NCBI GenBank assembly: GCA_002309715.1
Contig: DBXW01000005.1
Location: forward strand, 315,481-379,480
Reading direction: 5' to 3'
Source: Candidatus Avelusimicrobium cornigerorum
Lineage (GTDB): Bacteria > Elusimicrobiota > Elusimicrobia > Elusimicrobiales > Elusimicrobiaceae
Length of the DNA: 64,000 nt
A model generated the notes under the pieces. The model was not told where the DNA came from, searched no databases, and was given only the letters and a program-made list of their open reading frames with translations. The stretch's first letter is position 1. Every line of letters starts with the position of its first letter. Of the stretch, positions 17,354-26,029 are shown piece by piece. The position numbers and the translations under genes are program-made.

Positions 17354-18820
17354 ATGAATTTATCCAAATCACAATACACAAAATACCGCAGTTGCCCTAA
17401 ACGCTTGTGGCTGTCCCGCAATAAAAAGGAGGTGCTAACTCCGCCAAGTCCCGCTTTGCAGAAAATCTTTGATAGAGGACACCAAATCGGCGAACTGGCT
17501 TGGAAACGCTTTCCGGGTGGGGTGCTGGTCAAAGACGGCTACCAAAATCCGCAAGAGGCCATTAAACGCACGCAGGAACTCATGGCGCAAGGTGTTCCGG
17601 CTATCTACGAGGCCGCTTTTGCCTATAACGGTATTTTGGTATTTGTGGATATTTTGGAAAAAACGCCAACCGGATGGAATTTAGTGGAAGTAAAAAGTAG
17701 CGGACGCAAAATTGATCCCATTTATGTGGACGACATCTCTATCCAGCGCTATGTGCTTACGCATTGTGGGGTTACGCCGGAGAATTGTTATTTAATGCAT
17801 ATCAATAGCGACTATTTTATGGAAACGGACGAGCCGGATATAAAACAACTTTTCCTTTTAACACCTATGGATAGCGAACTATTTTCAGATGAGAATATTG
17901 AGGAAAATTTAGACGCTATTAAGAAATTACTAGCGGGCCCTGAGCCGACCGCCGAACTGGATAAAAGTGGGTGTGCGGATTGTGAGTGCCACGACTATTG
18001 TTGGAAAGATATTCCGCAAGATTCCGTGTTTGCCTTGTTACGCGGCAACCGGGCGCGGGAATTTATGGCGCAGGGAATTGTGCGTGTAGCGGATTTGCCG
18101 CCGAATAGTTTTGATAATGAAAAATGTAACCGTTGGGTAGAGGTGTTACGCACCGGGAAACCCTATATTGACCATGCGGCGGTGGCGGCGTGGCTTAATA
18201 AACTGGAGTACCCGCTTTATTATTTGGATTTTGAGACGACGCAACCCGTTGTCCCTTTGTGGAAATACTCGCGGCCCTATCAGCAAATCCCGTTCCAATT
18301 CTCGCTCCACGTGCAACGCGAGCCGAACGGTAAATTTGAGCATTATGAGTATCTTTCTATTGGTAAAGAAGATCCGCGCTATGGTTGCGTGGAGGCCTTG
18401 CTTAAATATATCGGCAATAGTGGCACTATATTGGCTCACTTTATGACTTTTGAGAAGGGGCGTATTAGCGAAATGGCGCACGACTTGCCCATCCCCGAAA
18501 AGGATGCTAAACGGCTTTTGGACATGACGGAACGCTTTATGGACACCGGCACTCCTTTTAAACAGGATTATTTACACCCCAAAATGCATTGTAGTTGGTC
18601 TATCAAAAAGGTTTTGCCCGCCCTTGTGCCGGATATGACTTACGAAGGCATGGCAGTTGCCAACGGTGGGGATGCCATGGATGCCTTTGACGTGTTATAC
18701 GCGCAGAAACTGCCACCTGCCGAGTTAGAGCAACTACGCAAAGATTTGCTTAAATATTGCGAGCAAGACACATGGGCCATGGTCAAAATCGTGGATGTGT
18801 TACGGGATAGTGTCGCATAA
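17354..18820 (+). CDS. DUF2779 protein: Cas4/RecB-like nuclease joined to a DEDD exonuclease-like domain
   Basis: The protein is 488 residues from ATG 17354 (AAGAGG upstream; a GTG two codons earlier is less likely). The N-terminal half looks like a Cas4/RecB nuclease: a lone Cys in YRSCPKRLWLSR, then D and ExK in FVDILEK and LVEVKSSGRK, and a Cys cluster SGCADCECHDYCW that could complete an Fe-S site. The C-terminal DUF2779 part has YYLDFETTQ, ILAHFMTFEK and YCEQDTWAM, the spacing of a DEDD 3'-5' exonuclease. It probably trims nucleic acid ends. It lies downstream of operator site A. Confidence 0.78.
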   Translation: MNLSKSQYTKYRSCPKRLWLSRNKKEVLTPPSPALQKIFDRGHQIGELAWKRFPGGVLVKDGYQNPQEAIKRTQELMAQGVPAIYEAAFAYNGILVFVDILEKTPTGWNLVEVKSSGRKIDPIYVDDISIQRYVLTHCGVTPENCYLMHINSDYFMETDEPDIKQLFLLTPMDSELFSDENIEENLDAIKKLLAGPEPTAELDKSGCADCECHDYCWKDIPQDSVFALLRGNRAREFMAQGIVRVADLPPNSFDNEKCNRWVEVLRTGKPYIDHAAVAAWLNKLEYPLYYLDFETTQPVVPLWKYSRPYQQIPFQFSLHVQREPNGKFEHYEYLSIGKEDPRYGCVEALLKYIGNSGTILAHFMTFEKGRISEMAHDLPIPEKDAKRLLDMTERFMDTGTPFKQDYLHPKMHCSWSIKKVLPALVPDMTYEGMAVANGGDAMDAFDVLYAQKLPPAELEQLRKDLLKYCEQDTWAMVKIVDVLRDSVA

Positions 18821-18840
18821 TTAGGAAATCTTAAGAAAAT

Positions 18841-18875
18841 AATACCGGGTGACAAGGAAATTGCCACCCGGTATT
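18841..18875. terminator. Bidirectional terminator hairpin
   Basis: AATACCGGGTG (18841-18851) pairs perfectly with CACCCGGTATT (18865-18875). It sits between the convergent DUF2779 and HNH genes. Confidence 0.75.
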
Positions 18876-18899
18876 ATTCCATAGCTAATTTGCTTTGAA

Positions 18900-19916
18900 T
18901 TATTTTTTTTCTTTCTGCGAATATACTTCCGATAGAGCTACTAATAATTCTTTCTTTTGCGTAAATTTACTCTCATTTTCTGAAATTTTTTTTCTCTTTG
19001 CATCGCTCGAAAGGAGATAATGTGCCAATCTATGACAAGTGGGGCATAGCGTGACTAAATCGTCAACAGAAGTAATAATCAGCTCATCAGTAGTATATAA
19101 TGGAGTTAAATGATGGGCTTCTGTAATTTTATTTTGATATTGAAAGGCGCATTTGGGATTTTGGCACGTATACTTATCTATTTCTTTGCGTCGTGTAACA
19201 ATTTTACTATTGCGTTTACGTGAGAGGATTCTAATTTCTTTACGTTCATTTTCTTCTCTCTTGAGTATTTCCCTTTGTTGTTCTCTTGAAATTTTTTTTC
19301 GTTCTTCTTCTGAAAAATTACTTCGATATTTGCTCCAAATTTCTTCACTTATTTTTAAGCATTCTTTGAAATTTTTGATATTCTTCTTTTTGAAAATAAA
19401 TCTTTGAATTGCCGCATAGGATTTAATGTTTTCTGAAACATACTCATTTAAGGCTTCTTTTTTAAATACTGCGAGAATGGTGGTTTTTTTTATGTTTTGA
19501 TAATGGAATGCAATTTTCCATTTGTACGATGCCCCTAGATCGATTTTATCAATTTTTTCTAATTCATTGTTTTGTGCAAATAGAATAATATTAATAATGT
19601 TTTGTTTTACCGTAGCAAAGGCAGATTCTGGAGAATTTCCATATTTGCTATACCAAGCATACTTGTCAGTATAGGTATATCCTTGTTTTTTATGTTCAGT
19701 TCCTATTTTTTGAGGATCTCGTTCATATACTCCAAATTTGAAAGAACTTCCACCCCAAATACTTCCCAATAATTCTAATCTTTTTTCAATCCAATAGGTG
19801 AATGAATTTTTATTACCAACGCATGTATATTGTTGAAGTGTCATGCTTTTTATTTTTTCTATAGGCCATTGTTTTTGAAATTCTAAAAATAATTCTTTTA
19901 GTGATTCTTCTTGCAT
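18900..19916 (-). CDS. HNH restriction-type endonuclease (McrA-like)
   Basis: The 338-residue, Lys-rich protein comes from a clearly AT-richer gene than its neighbours. The C-terminus is an HNH nuclease: zinc knuckles CQNPKC and CPTC, with the catalytic EAHHLTPL and a final HRLAH. The N-terminal region (SFTYWIEKRLELLGSIWGGS) resembles recognition domains of McrA-type, modification-dependent enzymes, but I cannot name the target. It has its own promoter inside the WYL cassette, which suggests a later insertion. Confidence 0.72.
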   Translation of the reverse strand: MQEESLKELFLEFQKQWPIEKIKSMTLQQYTCVGNKNSFTYWIEKRLELLGSIWGGSSFKFGVYERDPQKIGTEHKKQGYTYTDKYAWYSKYGNSPESAFATVKQNIINIILFAQNNELEKIDKIDLGASYKWKIAFHYQNIKKTTILAVFKKEALNEYVSENIKSYAAIQRFIFKKKNIKNFKECLKISEEIWSKYRSNFSEEERKKISREQQREILKREENERKEIRILSRKRNSKIVTRRKEIDKYTCQNPKCAFQYQNKITEAHHLTPLYTTDELIITSVDDLVTLCPTCHRLAHYLLSSDAKRKKISENESKFTQKKELLVALSEVYSQKEKK

Positions 19917-19953
19917 ATCTTTCTCCTTTTAATTTCTAATCTATTTTAATTAT

Positions 19954-19982
19954 GTTATATTTGTTTGAATTGGGTGTGTCAA
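19954..19982 (-). promoter_or_regulatory. Promoter of the HNH endonuclease gene
   Basis: On the minus strand TTGACA (19977-19982) and TATAAC (19954-19959) are separated by 17 bases. An AAAAGGAG ribosome site follows before the ATG at 19916. Confidence 0.75.
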
Positions 19983-19986
19983 CGTG

Positions 19987-20184
19987 TTATTTCCTCATAC
20001 AGAACATGCTGTGGCTTGTCGATTCTACAAAGCATTCGATGTCGCCCAAATCGTAGCGGGCAATATTCGCTCCGGCGTATTGGGTAATCGTTTTAACTTG
20101 TTCCATTTTGATTTGGATTTGTGCCGCACCATATCCTACTCCGGCGGCCACAAGTAAGGCCAAAATTAAATAAATTTTCTTCAT
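19987..20184 (-). CDS. Small membrane or exported protein coupled to the WYL gene
   Basis: The 65-residue protein has an N-terminal hydrophobic helix (YLILALLVAAGVGYGAAQI) and a short soluble tail with two Cys (ECFVESTSHSMFC). Its ATG overlaps the stop of the WYL regulator gene as ATGA, so the two are co-translated. I do not recognise it; a membrane-anchored partner of the regulator is possible. Confidence 0.6.
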   Translation of the reverse strand: MKKIYLILALLVAAGVGYGAAQIQIKMEQVKTITQYAGANIARYDLGDIECFVESTSHSMFCMRK

Positions 20185-21101
20185 TTTACACTCCTTAAAT
20201 AATCGTTTAAAACATCTTTTACACGTTTATGCATAGACGTGGGAGAAATTACCTTAATATGCGGTAGCCAATGCAAAATGGTGGGGAGTATTTCTTCCTC
20301 TTTGGCGGCTTTGCACGAGAGGATTATGCGCCCGTCTTTGAGTTCCTTTTCTAGCTTTTGCAACGGAAAATAGTTTTTTTGTTTAAAGAAATGCGCGCAC
20401 TCGGCCGATACTTCTAACTGCACCGATAAGGGGCGTTCCTTTTCAAACCATACATTCGTACTTTCTCGCAGGATTTTATCTATATTTTTATCGTATTTGA
20501 ATGGTTTATTTGTGGCTTTGGCTGATGTAATTTTTTCCAAACGGAATTTAAGGAGTTTGTCATCAGTGGTAAGAGCCAAAAGATACCAAAAACCTTCCAC
20601 CCACATTAACTTAAGCGGACGCATTAAATAGTCGGCCATTTTACCGCCCTTGTAGCATATTGTTACCCACTCACGCTCACGTACACATTCTTCCAAAGTG
20701 CGCGTAATAGGCGTATCTTTATACATTTCTCCGCTGTTCATTTTGATAAAGAAAGGGTTATCTTGCGGAGCGGCCAATAAGCGGTTTTTAAGCATGGCAA
20801 ATGAATGACCGAAATTACCACCTAACGAGGACGCCATATCACTCATAAGTACCAAAATAGATGCCTCGGCACTAGACAACTTCATTCGTTCTAACGAAAA
20901 CCCTTCTTCAAATGCGTATACACCGGGATCAGGGTTCCACAGCGGGAAGTTGGCTTCTTGTATATCATTCATATCCCGCTGAATAGTGCGTACCGCTACA
21001 CCAACTTCTGCCGCCATGTCTTTTAGGCGGATGGCCCCCTTATCCAGGGCGTTAAGTTCATACAAAAGGCGAGTCAGTTTGTTGTGCATTTCTTTTTGCA
21101 T
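20181..21101 (-). CDS. WYL-domain transcriptional regulator
   Basis: The 306-residue protein has an N-terminal winged helix-turn-helix of the HTH_11 type (KDMAAEVGVAVRTIQRDMNDI). A WYL domain follows around residues 130-215 (EWVTICYKGG, YLMRPLKLMWVEGFWYLLAL, FRLEKI) and then a C-terminal WCX-like extension. WYL regulators bind nucleic-acid or nucleotide ligands and often control phage-defence or DNA-damage genes (CapW, BrxR, DriD). It is the only transcription factor gene in this cassette, so it is the likely reader of the GCGACA-N6-TGTCGC operators, one of which lies in its own promoter. Confidence 0.85.
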   Translation of the reverse strand: MQKEMHNKLTRLLYELNALDKGAIRLKDMAAEVGVAVRTIQRDMNDIQEANFPLWNPDPGVYAFEEGFSLERMKLSSAEASILVLMSDMASSLGGNFGHSFAMLKNRLLAAPQDNPFFIKMNSGEMYKDTPITRTLEECVREREWVTICYKGGKMADYLMRPLKLMWVEGFWYLLALTTDDKLLKFRLEKITSAKATNKPFKYDKNIDKILRESTNVWFEKERPLSVQLEVSAECAHFFKQKNYFPLQKLEKELKDGRIILSCKAAKEEEILPTILHWLPHIKVISPTSMHKRVKDVLNDYLRSVK

Positions 21102-21109
21102 AGTTACCT

Positions 21110-21223
21110 CTATTTATCCTTTAAACCTTCTAAAACGTCTTTATATTCAATAATGACTCTTTTAGCTATTTTTATCGTATTACTGGTTTTTTCTTTATCT
21201 TTTTTAGAATTGCTGTTAGTCAT
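21110..21223 (-). CDS. 37-residue charged leader ORF of the WYL operon
   Basis: This small frame encodes a Lys/Asn-rich peptide (MTNSNSKKDKEKTSNTIK...). It has GAGG 9-10 bases before the ATG, and its stop codon merges with the ribosome site of the WYL gene (TAGAGGTAACTATG). It is the first frame after the minus-strand extended -10 at 21245. It may be a real small protein or a leader ORF coupling translation of the regulator. Confidence 0.45.
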   Translation of the reverse strand: MTNSNSKKDKEKTSNTIKIAKRVIIEYKDVLEGLKDK

Positions 21224-21244
21224 ATTATCTATCCTCTTACAAAA

Positions 21245-21294
21245 AGTATAGCACATAGCAGCGACAAGGTGTTGTCGCAACAGTTTGTTATTCT
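21245..21294. promoter_or_regulatory. Divergent promoters around shared operator site B
   Basis: The inverted repeat GCGACA-N6-TGTCGC occupies 21261-21278. Ten bases to the right is the plus-strand extended -10 (TGT-TATTCT, box 21289-21294). Ten bases to the left is the minus-strand extended -10 (TGC-TATACT, box 21245-21250). Neither has a -35 box. The operator is thus positioned identically for both directions. Confidence 0.78.
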
Positions 21295-21327
21295 AATCCT
21301 ATGACGAATAAGGAAATGGAGTGCATT

Positions 21328-21768
21328 ATGCAGTTTAGTTTGTTTAAGTATTTTGACGCTATCTTGGACGGTGCAGAGCAAAACGGTCTGGCGGCGCTGG
21401 AACAACCGGAGGTAAAGAAAGCGCTTGCGGAACTAGACAGTTTTTTGCCGCCTTTGTCCGACGTAGCCAAACTGGTGTTTAGTTATTACTATGTGTACCA
21501 GTTAAAGCCCCAGCCGTTGTTCATTTCGCAACTTGAAAAGGACCTCAATGCGCCAACGCTATATTTGGAACACGAGAAAGTATGGCAAGAACTGGTGGAT
21601 TTGGATTTATTGGTGCGGGTAATGGGGAGTGAATATCTCATGCCGCGTAGCGTAATAGATGCGGTAGCGGTCATTGATTTGGAGTATTATTGGCCCAACG
21701 ACCGCGTGATTATTGCGCCCGAGCATAAGAAAGAAGTATTTTGGCGGTGGATACATGGCCAAAAATGA
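21328..21768 (+). CDS. Unknown 146-residue protein of the WYL cassette
   Basis: ATG 21328 is preferred because GGAG lies 6 bases upstream; the in-frame ATG at 21301 would lie at the predicted transcription start. The product is acidic and mostly helical (FKYFDAILDGAEQNG, LPPLSDVAKLVFSYYYVYQL). A possible winged-helix segment follows (FISQLEKDLNAPTLYLEHEK). No catalytic motif is visible. It overlaps the deiminase-like gene by 14 bases, so the two products are probably made together. Confidence 0.6.
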   Translation: MQFSLFKYFDAILDGAEQNGLAALEQPEVKKALAELDSFLPPLSDVAKLVFSYYYVYQLKPQPLFISQLEKDLNAPTLYLEHEKVWQELVDLDLLVRVMGSEYLMPRSVIDAVAVIDLEYYWPNDRVIIAPEHKKEVFWRWIHGQK

Positions 21769-22636
21769 AATAATTTACGTGGCTAAACCCACTCGGTACA
21801 CGGAGCAGACATACCCCGGACACACGAAATTTTATGAGCATTTTGTGTCGCAGTTGAGAGAATATCACGAAGTGCGCGCGCTGGAACTACCCGATATATG
21901 GGTGCGAGATTTTCTACCTGTGCAAAATGTGCAAACCGGAGAGCTATACCAACTCTTTTTTGACCCGCGCTATGCCAATTATACGCCTAAATTTACGGCG
22001 GCTATCCGCGAACAGGTACGGGGTGCTTTCCCGCGTGTTAAACCGTGTAATGTGCGTATAGACGGGGGAAATATCGTGCTGTCCCCTGGCAAAAAACGGG
22101 CATTTTGCTTGGAAAAACAAACGATTTTCCATAAATCAAACCCCGGGCAAAAGGAACACGCGGAGCAAGAATTAAAGCGTGCGCTCGGTGTGCAGGAAAT
22201 TTTATGGCTACCACAGCAAAAAGGCGACAAAATCGGCCATATAGACGGGTATATCCAGTTTTTGGGAGATAATCTCATGGAAGGTGCGACAAACATTTTT
22301 GACGGAGATATTGCCCTTGAAACGTTGCTTGATGATAAATCTAGCAATTTGTTAGCTAGTTTTCATCATTTTAAGACGGTGCCTTTGTTATGCCGGATAG
22401 ACGAAAATAATTGGCTAAGTGCTAAAGGCCTTTACGTGAACTTTTTGGAAACGTCCCGCGCCGTTTTTGTGCCACAATTTAATTTGCCCGAAGATGACAA
22501 AATTGTTACTATAATGAAAAAGCACATCCATAAGCCGCTTGTGCGCGTGGATTGTGAACAAATATCGCAGTACGGCGGTGCGGTGCATTGTTTAACGAGG
22601 GAATATGAAAGATCAACAGTTGAAAAATATTTTTGA
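21755..22636 (+). CDS. Agmatine/peptidyl-arginine deiminase-like enzyme
   Basis: The 293-residue protein has the guanidine-hydrolase (PAD_porph) motifs: DIWVRDFLPV (substrate Asp), IDGGNIV, GHIDGYIQFL (catalytic His and Asp) and YGGAVHCLTRE with nucleophile Cys279. Classic enzymes have GHVDE and GGGIHC, so small deviations exist, and the protein is shorter than agmatine deiminases (about 350). It would hydrolyse a guanidino group on a small molecule or protein arginine. Finding it between an unknown protein and an HNH gene under a WYL operator is unusual. Confidence 0.75.
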   Translation: MAKNEIIYVAKPTRYTEQTYPGHTKFYEHFVSQLREYHEVRALELPDIWVRDFLPVQNVQTGELYQLFFDPRYANYTPKFTAAIREQVRGAFPRVKPCNVRIDGGNIVLSPGKKRAFCLEKQTIFHKSNPGQKEHAEQELKRALGVQEILWLPQQKGDKIGHIDGYIQFLGDNLMEGATNIFDGDIALETLLDDKSSNLLASFHHFKTVPLLCRIDENNWLSAKGLYVNFLETSRAVFVPQFNLPEDDKIVTIMKKHIHKPLVRVDCEQISQYGGAVHCLTREYERSTVEKYF

Positions 22637-23084
22637 AGATGCCTTAAGACATGAATTAAGGCCGGCAGTCCAAAAGAAATTGGCGCAGTTGTATCCTGAT
22701 ATTAAATATGAATATTTTGAAAAGGAAGTACGACGAATCGGTAAATTACGCAACAAAAAAAAAGGATTTAAGGATTTTGTGAGTTGGTATCTAGAACGTT
22801 GGGAAGCTGATGGAAGTGCTGTTTGCAAATACTGCGGCATTAGTGAAAAAGAATGTGCGGAAATTTTACAACCGCTTACCAAACGGGCTAAAACGCGCAG
22901 CCAGCATTTAGAGATAGAACAGAAGAGCGCTAATGATGGTTATAGTGAGAATAACTGTATTTTAGCATGTTATGTTTGTAACAATGCCAAAAGTGATTTT
23001 ATGAGCGAGGATGAGTTTAAAAAACTTATTCCGGGTATCCAAGCGTTTTGGAAAAGTCAACGGGAAAAGAAAAAGCAAAATTAG
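22605..23084 (+). CDS. HNH-fold nuclease-like protein
   Basis: The 159-residue protein has zinc knuckles CKYCG and CYVCNNAKSDF, with HLEIEQKS between them supplying the nuclease His. This is the ordering of HNH/RecE-like small nucleases (C-x2-C, H...E, N, C-x2-C). The first 32 bases overlap the deiminase-like gene, and a strong terminator follows, ending the operon that starts at operator B. It probably cuts DNA. Confidence 0.72.
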   Translation: MKDQQLKNIFEDALRHELRPAVQKKLAQLYPDIKYEYFEKEVRRIGKLRNKKKGFKDFVSWYLERWEADGSAVCKYCGISEKECAEILQPLTKRAKTRSQHLEIEQKSANDGYSENNCILACYVCNNAKSDFMSEDEFKKLIPGIQAFWKSQREKKKQN

Positions 23085-23108
23085 TTTTTTTAAGTAGTTT
23101 TTTATTTC

Positions 23109-23140
23109 AAAAGACCTAGGTTTTGGCCTAGGTCTTTTTT
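23109..23140 (+). terminator. Rho-independent terminator with AAAGACCTA-type stem
   Basis: AAAAGACCTAGG and CCTAGGTCTTTT pair across a TTTTGG loop and run into T6. The same AAAGACCTA stem sequence is used in two hairpins near 52100. Confidence 0.85.
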
Positions 23141-23152
23141 GTGACTTTTGTT

Positions 23153-23186
23153 GCGACATAGTGCTGTCGCAAGGGTTTGTTATCCT
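23153..23186 (+). promoter_or_regulatory. Shared operator GCGACA-N6-TGTCGC (site C) plus extended -10
   Basis: The inverted repeat is at 23153-23170, then ten bases, then TGT-TATCCT (box 23181-23186). Sites A and C also share GGGTTTGTTATCCTATA downstream. It drives the AAA+ ATPase operon. Confidence 0.77.
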
Positions 23187-23219
23187 ATAAGTAATCTAAC
23201 GAAAAAGGAGAACAAAATT

Positions 23220-25214
23220 ATGGAATACACTTACGAACAATACGAGGCATTTTACTACCTACACAAGCTGTTGCCCTATCTGCAAAGTTTCGGCGATTTT
23301 GAAGATAATTTTTCTTGGTTTAGCCGGGCCTGTGGCCGTAAGCCTCTTATAGCATTTCGGCCCCTGAAAAAAGACACTCGGGAAGATCATATTAAATTTA
23401 ATAAGAAGATCATTGAATTTTTGGATAAACACGCACCTTGCTATTTGGAACAACCGCTATCCGTTCCCCGGAAAAATGTACGGGAATTGAGTAAACTGTT
23501 TGGCCTTTCCTCTCCCGAAGAAAATTTGGTAGCTTTTTTTACCCTTGCGCGTAGGAACCGTTTATTCAACAAAACGCTGCAGCGTTTTCAGCATGATTAT
23601 TGCGAGAATAGGGAAGTGCTGGAATTAATAGCCGAAAAGACAGGGAATAATATCGGTTTTTTATTGAAATCCACTGCTCCGCTTATGAAATTGGGTATTT
23701 TACAGCGTCGGGGATATTCTGCGGACTATGCTGCCAGCCCGTGGCTGGAAGAATTTGTGAATAATCCGCATAAGGATTACGATGCCGTTTGTACGAGCAT
23801 TTTGGGGAGCCCGACGACGTGCCAGGTTGCTCTTACTTCAAAAGACTTTAAATATGTGGAAGCGGCCGATTTGGCTTTGCGGCTTATGAAGCAAGCCAAA
23901 CATACCAAAGGGTTTAATATTCTTTTATATGGTGTTCCCGGCACGGGAAAGACAAGTTTTGCCAAATATCTGGCTCAAGCGGCTAAACTCCGTTTGTACC
24001 CGGTAGGAGTATGTAATGAGGGGGAAGAAGAAAAAAATTATCGTTTGCAACAATTTTACCGCAAACAATATTTGTTGGAAAAAATAGATAATACGTGTAT
24101 TCTTTTTGACGAGGGGGAAGATATGTTCTCTAGTTTGGAAACTCGTACCAATAAAATAGAAATCAATAATCTGTTGGAAAATAATGAAGTCCCTGTTATT
24201 TGGACGACCAATAAAATTCATCACATGGATCCGGCCTATATCCGGCGTTTTACGCTCGCGGTATGTTTTAACAAGCCTCCAATAGAAGTGCGCCAAAAAA
24301 TTTGGAATAAGTACCTAACGGAAAATAAAATTACATGCGGCAAGGAAGATACATTAAAACTTGCCAAAAAGTACGAAGTACCGCCATCCATGATTGCAGG
24401 GGCGGCGCAGGCGGCCCGTATGGCTAAAGGGGATTTGAATACAGTTAAAGACCACCTGTCTTTTATGACGCAAGCTCTTAACGGCGGCTACAAAAAGCCG
24501 GAAGAAAACAAAAAAGAACATGAATTTTGCCCGGCGCTTATTCATGCGGATATAGATTTAAACGCATTGACTTCTCAATTAAAATGTTTGGGCCGTCTTA
24601 ATTTCTCGCTTTGTTTGTATGGGGCTAGCGGGACGGGTAAATCGGCTTACGCTCGGTATTTGGCCGATCAGTTAGGGTTAGATGTTTTGCACCGCAGAGC
24701 GTCGGATTTATTGTCTATGTGGGTTGGCGGAACCGAGAAAAATATTGCCGAGGCATTCTCTGAGGCTAAGGAAGCCAAAGCTATGCTGATTTTTGATGAA
24801 GCCGATAGTTTCTTGCGTGATCGTTCTACGGCATCACACTCATGGGAAGTGTCCGGCGTGAACGAAATGCTGACATGGATGGAGAGCCACCCCTATCCGT
24901 TTGTCTGTACGACCAATTTAATGGATACATTGGATCCGGCCAGTTTACGTCGGTTTAGTTTTAAGGTCAAATATGACTTTTTGACAAGAGAGCAGGTACA
25001 AGAAGCGTTTTCCTACTTTTTCGGCTTACATATAACGCCTCGGCAAGTGGCGGGGTTAGATAAACTGACGCCCGGCGATTTTGCCCTTGTAAAGAACAAA
25101 GCCGAAATTTTGGGGAAAACTTCACAGTTTGATGCCATCAGAGAAATGTTGGAAACCGAGCAAAAACTTAAACACAATTCCTATGGTAGCGGCATCGGTT
25201 TCCGCGTAAATTAA
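23220..25214 (+). CDS. Tandem AAA+ ATPase of the WYL cassette
   Basis: The protein is 664 residues from ATG 23220, with an AAAAGGAG ribosome site. After a helical N-terminal region of about 220 residues come two AAA+ modules. The first has Walker A GVPGTGKTS (about 239) and Walker B ILFDEGEDMF (about 293). The second has GASGTGKSA (about 468) and MLIFDEADSF (about 520). Both have arginine-rich sensor segments (DPAYIRRF, DPASLRRF). The second module is of the Cdc48/FtsH-like classical group. It is probably a remodelling motor; substrate unknown. Confidence 0.85.
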   Translation: MEYTYEQYEAFYYLHKLLPYLQSFGDFEDNFSWFSRACGRKPLIAFRPLKKDTREDHIKFNKKIIEFLDKHAPCYLEQPLSVPRKNVRELSKLFGLSSPEENLVAFFTLARRNRLFNKTLQRFQHDYCENREVLELIAEKTGNNIGFLLKSTAPLMKLGILQRRGYSADYAASPWLEEFVNNPHKDYDAVCTSILGSPTTCQVALTSKDFKYVEAADLALRLMKQAKHTKGFNILLYGVPGTGKTSFAKYLAQAAKLRLYPVGVCNEGEEEKNYRLQQFYRKQYLLEKIDNTCILFDEGEDMFSSLETRTNKIEINNLLENNEVPVIWTTNKIHHMDPAYIRRFTLAVCFNKPPIEVRQKIWNKYLTENKITCGKEDTLKLAKKYEVPPSMIAGAAQAARMAKGDLNTVKDHLSFMTQALNGGYKKPEENKKEHEFCPALIHADIDLNALTSQLKCLGRLNFSLCLYGASGTGKSAYARYLADQLGLDVLHRRASDLLSMWVGGTEKNIAEAFSEAKEAKAMLIFDEADSFLRDRSTASHSWEVSGVNEMLTWMESHPYPFVCTTNLMDTLDPASLRRFSFKVKYDFLTREQVQEAFSYFFGLHITPRQVAGLDKLTPGDFALVKNKAEILGKTSQFDAIREMLETEQKLKHNSYGSGIGFRVN

Positions 25215-25227
25215 AGGAGAAAGAATT

Positions 25228-26013
25228 ATGATAACAATGAAAGAACAAGCAGAGCAGTTCCGGAAACTTTTACACTATATGAATATGCCTAAAAAAGCAA
25301 CCAATAATGGTATTGCAATCCCTTATGAAAACTTGGCAAATGCGTGCATAGAGTTCGCACCCGGCGAGTGTTATAGTTTCTTCGGCAGTCAAGATACAAA
25401 TACATTGTCTTGTTGGAAAACAAACTTACTGTTGAAATTATTGCAAAATGGGGTATCTGTCTGCGTGTTGGAAGGCGGCGATACTTTCCGGCACGATTTT
25501 GCAGAACTGGCTTGTTTGCAAGCCAAAATTGATCCGGATATGATGTTGAGCGGACAGGGGGATGTGGAAGATTTTCAAGCGTTTACGCTTGGCCTTAAAG
25601 AAATCGCCCTATTCCCTATGGTATGGACGACGGATGAGGAAATTCCGTCAAACTTGAAAGGGCCAATGATTTGCGTAAAAAATATGACATTAGATGAGTG
25701 GCACGAGAACGCTGAAACGTTGTGGGTACAAGCCAGAGAGCGCAATGTGGTGCTATTTTTATTTGTAACTATACCACATTATGTGCCACTTAAATTTGAT
25801 AGTTTATATCATCCGCATAAAATTATTGTGCCGGAAAATTTATCTTCCTATGTAGGGATGGTAAAAATGGAGCAAAGTGCCGGTTCCCCGTTAGAAAAGC
25901 AGCGGATGCAATTAGCACTTACTATCAAACAAACAGAATCTTTTACGGTAGAGCATTTGTATTTTGATATTGACTCGCATTCCCGAGAGATTAGTGTGGC
26001 TTCACACATATAG
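25228..26013 (+). CDS. Unknown RecA-fold-like protein with a degenerate P-loop
   Basis: The 261-residue protein follows the AAA+ gene by 13 bases (AAAGGAG site). The region SFFGSQDTNTLSCWKTNLLL sits where DnaB/RecA-like ATPases have their Walker A, and CVLEGGDTFRHDFAELAC resembles the following strand and helix. The GxxxxGKT is lost, so it may be an inactive ATPase-fold scaffold working with the AAA+ protein. This is a structural guess only. Confidence 0.5.
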   Translation: MITMKEQAEQFRKLLHYMNMPKKATNNGIAIPYENLANACIEFAPGECYSFFGSQDTNTLSCWKTNLLLKLLQNGVSVCVLEGGDTFRHDFAELACLQAKIDPDMMLSGQGDVEDFQAFTLGLKEIALFPMVWTTDEEIPSNLKGPMICVKNMTLDEWHENAETLWVQARERNVVLFLFVTIPHYVPLKFDSLYHPHKIIVPENLSSYVGMVKMEQSAGSPLEKQRMQLALTIKQTESFTVEHLYFDIDSHSREISVASHI

Positions 26014-26029
26014 CCATGGGAAGACTATT

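Noticed and set aside
21301..21327. ATG 21301 as start of the first gene after operator B
   Set aside because: It coincides with the predicted transcription start, whereas ATG 21328 has GGAG at the right distance; kept as an alternative only.
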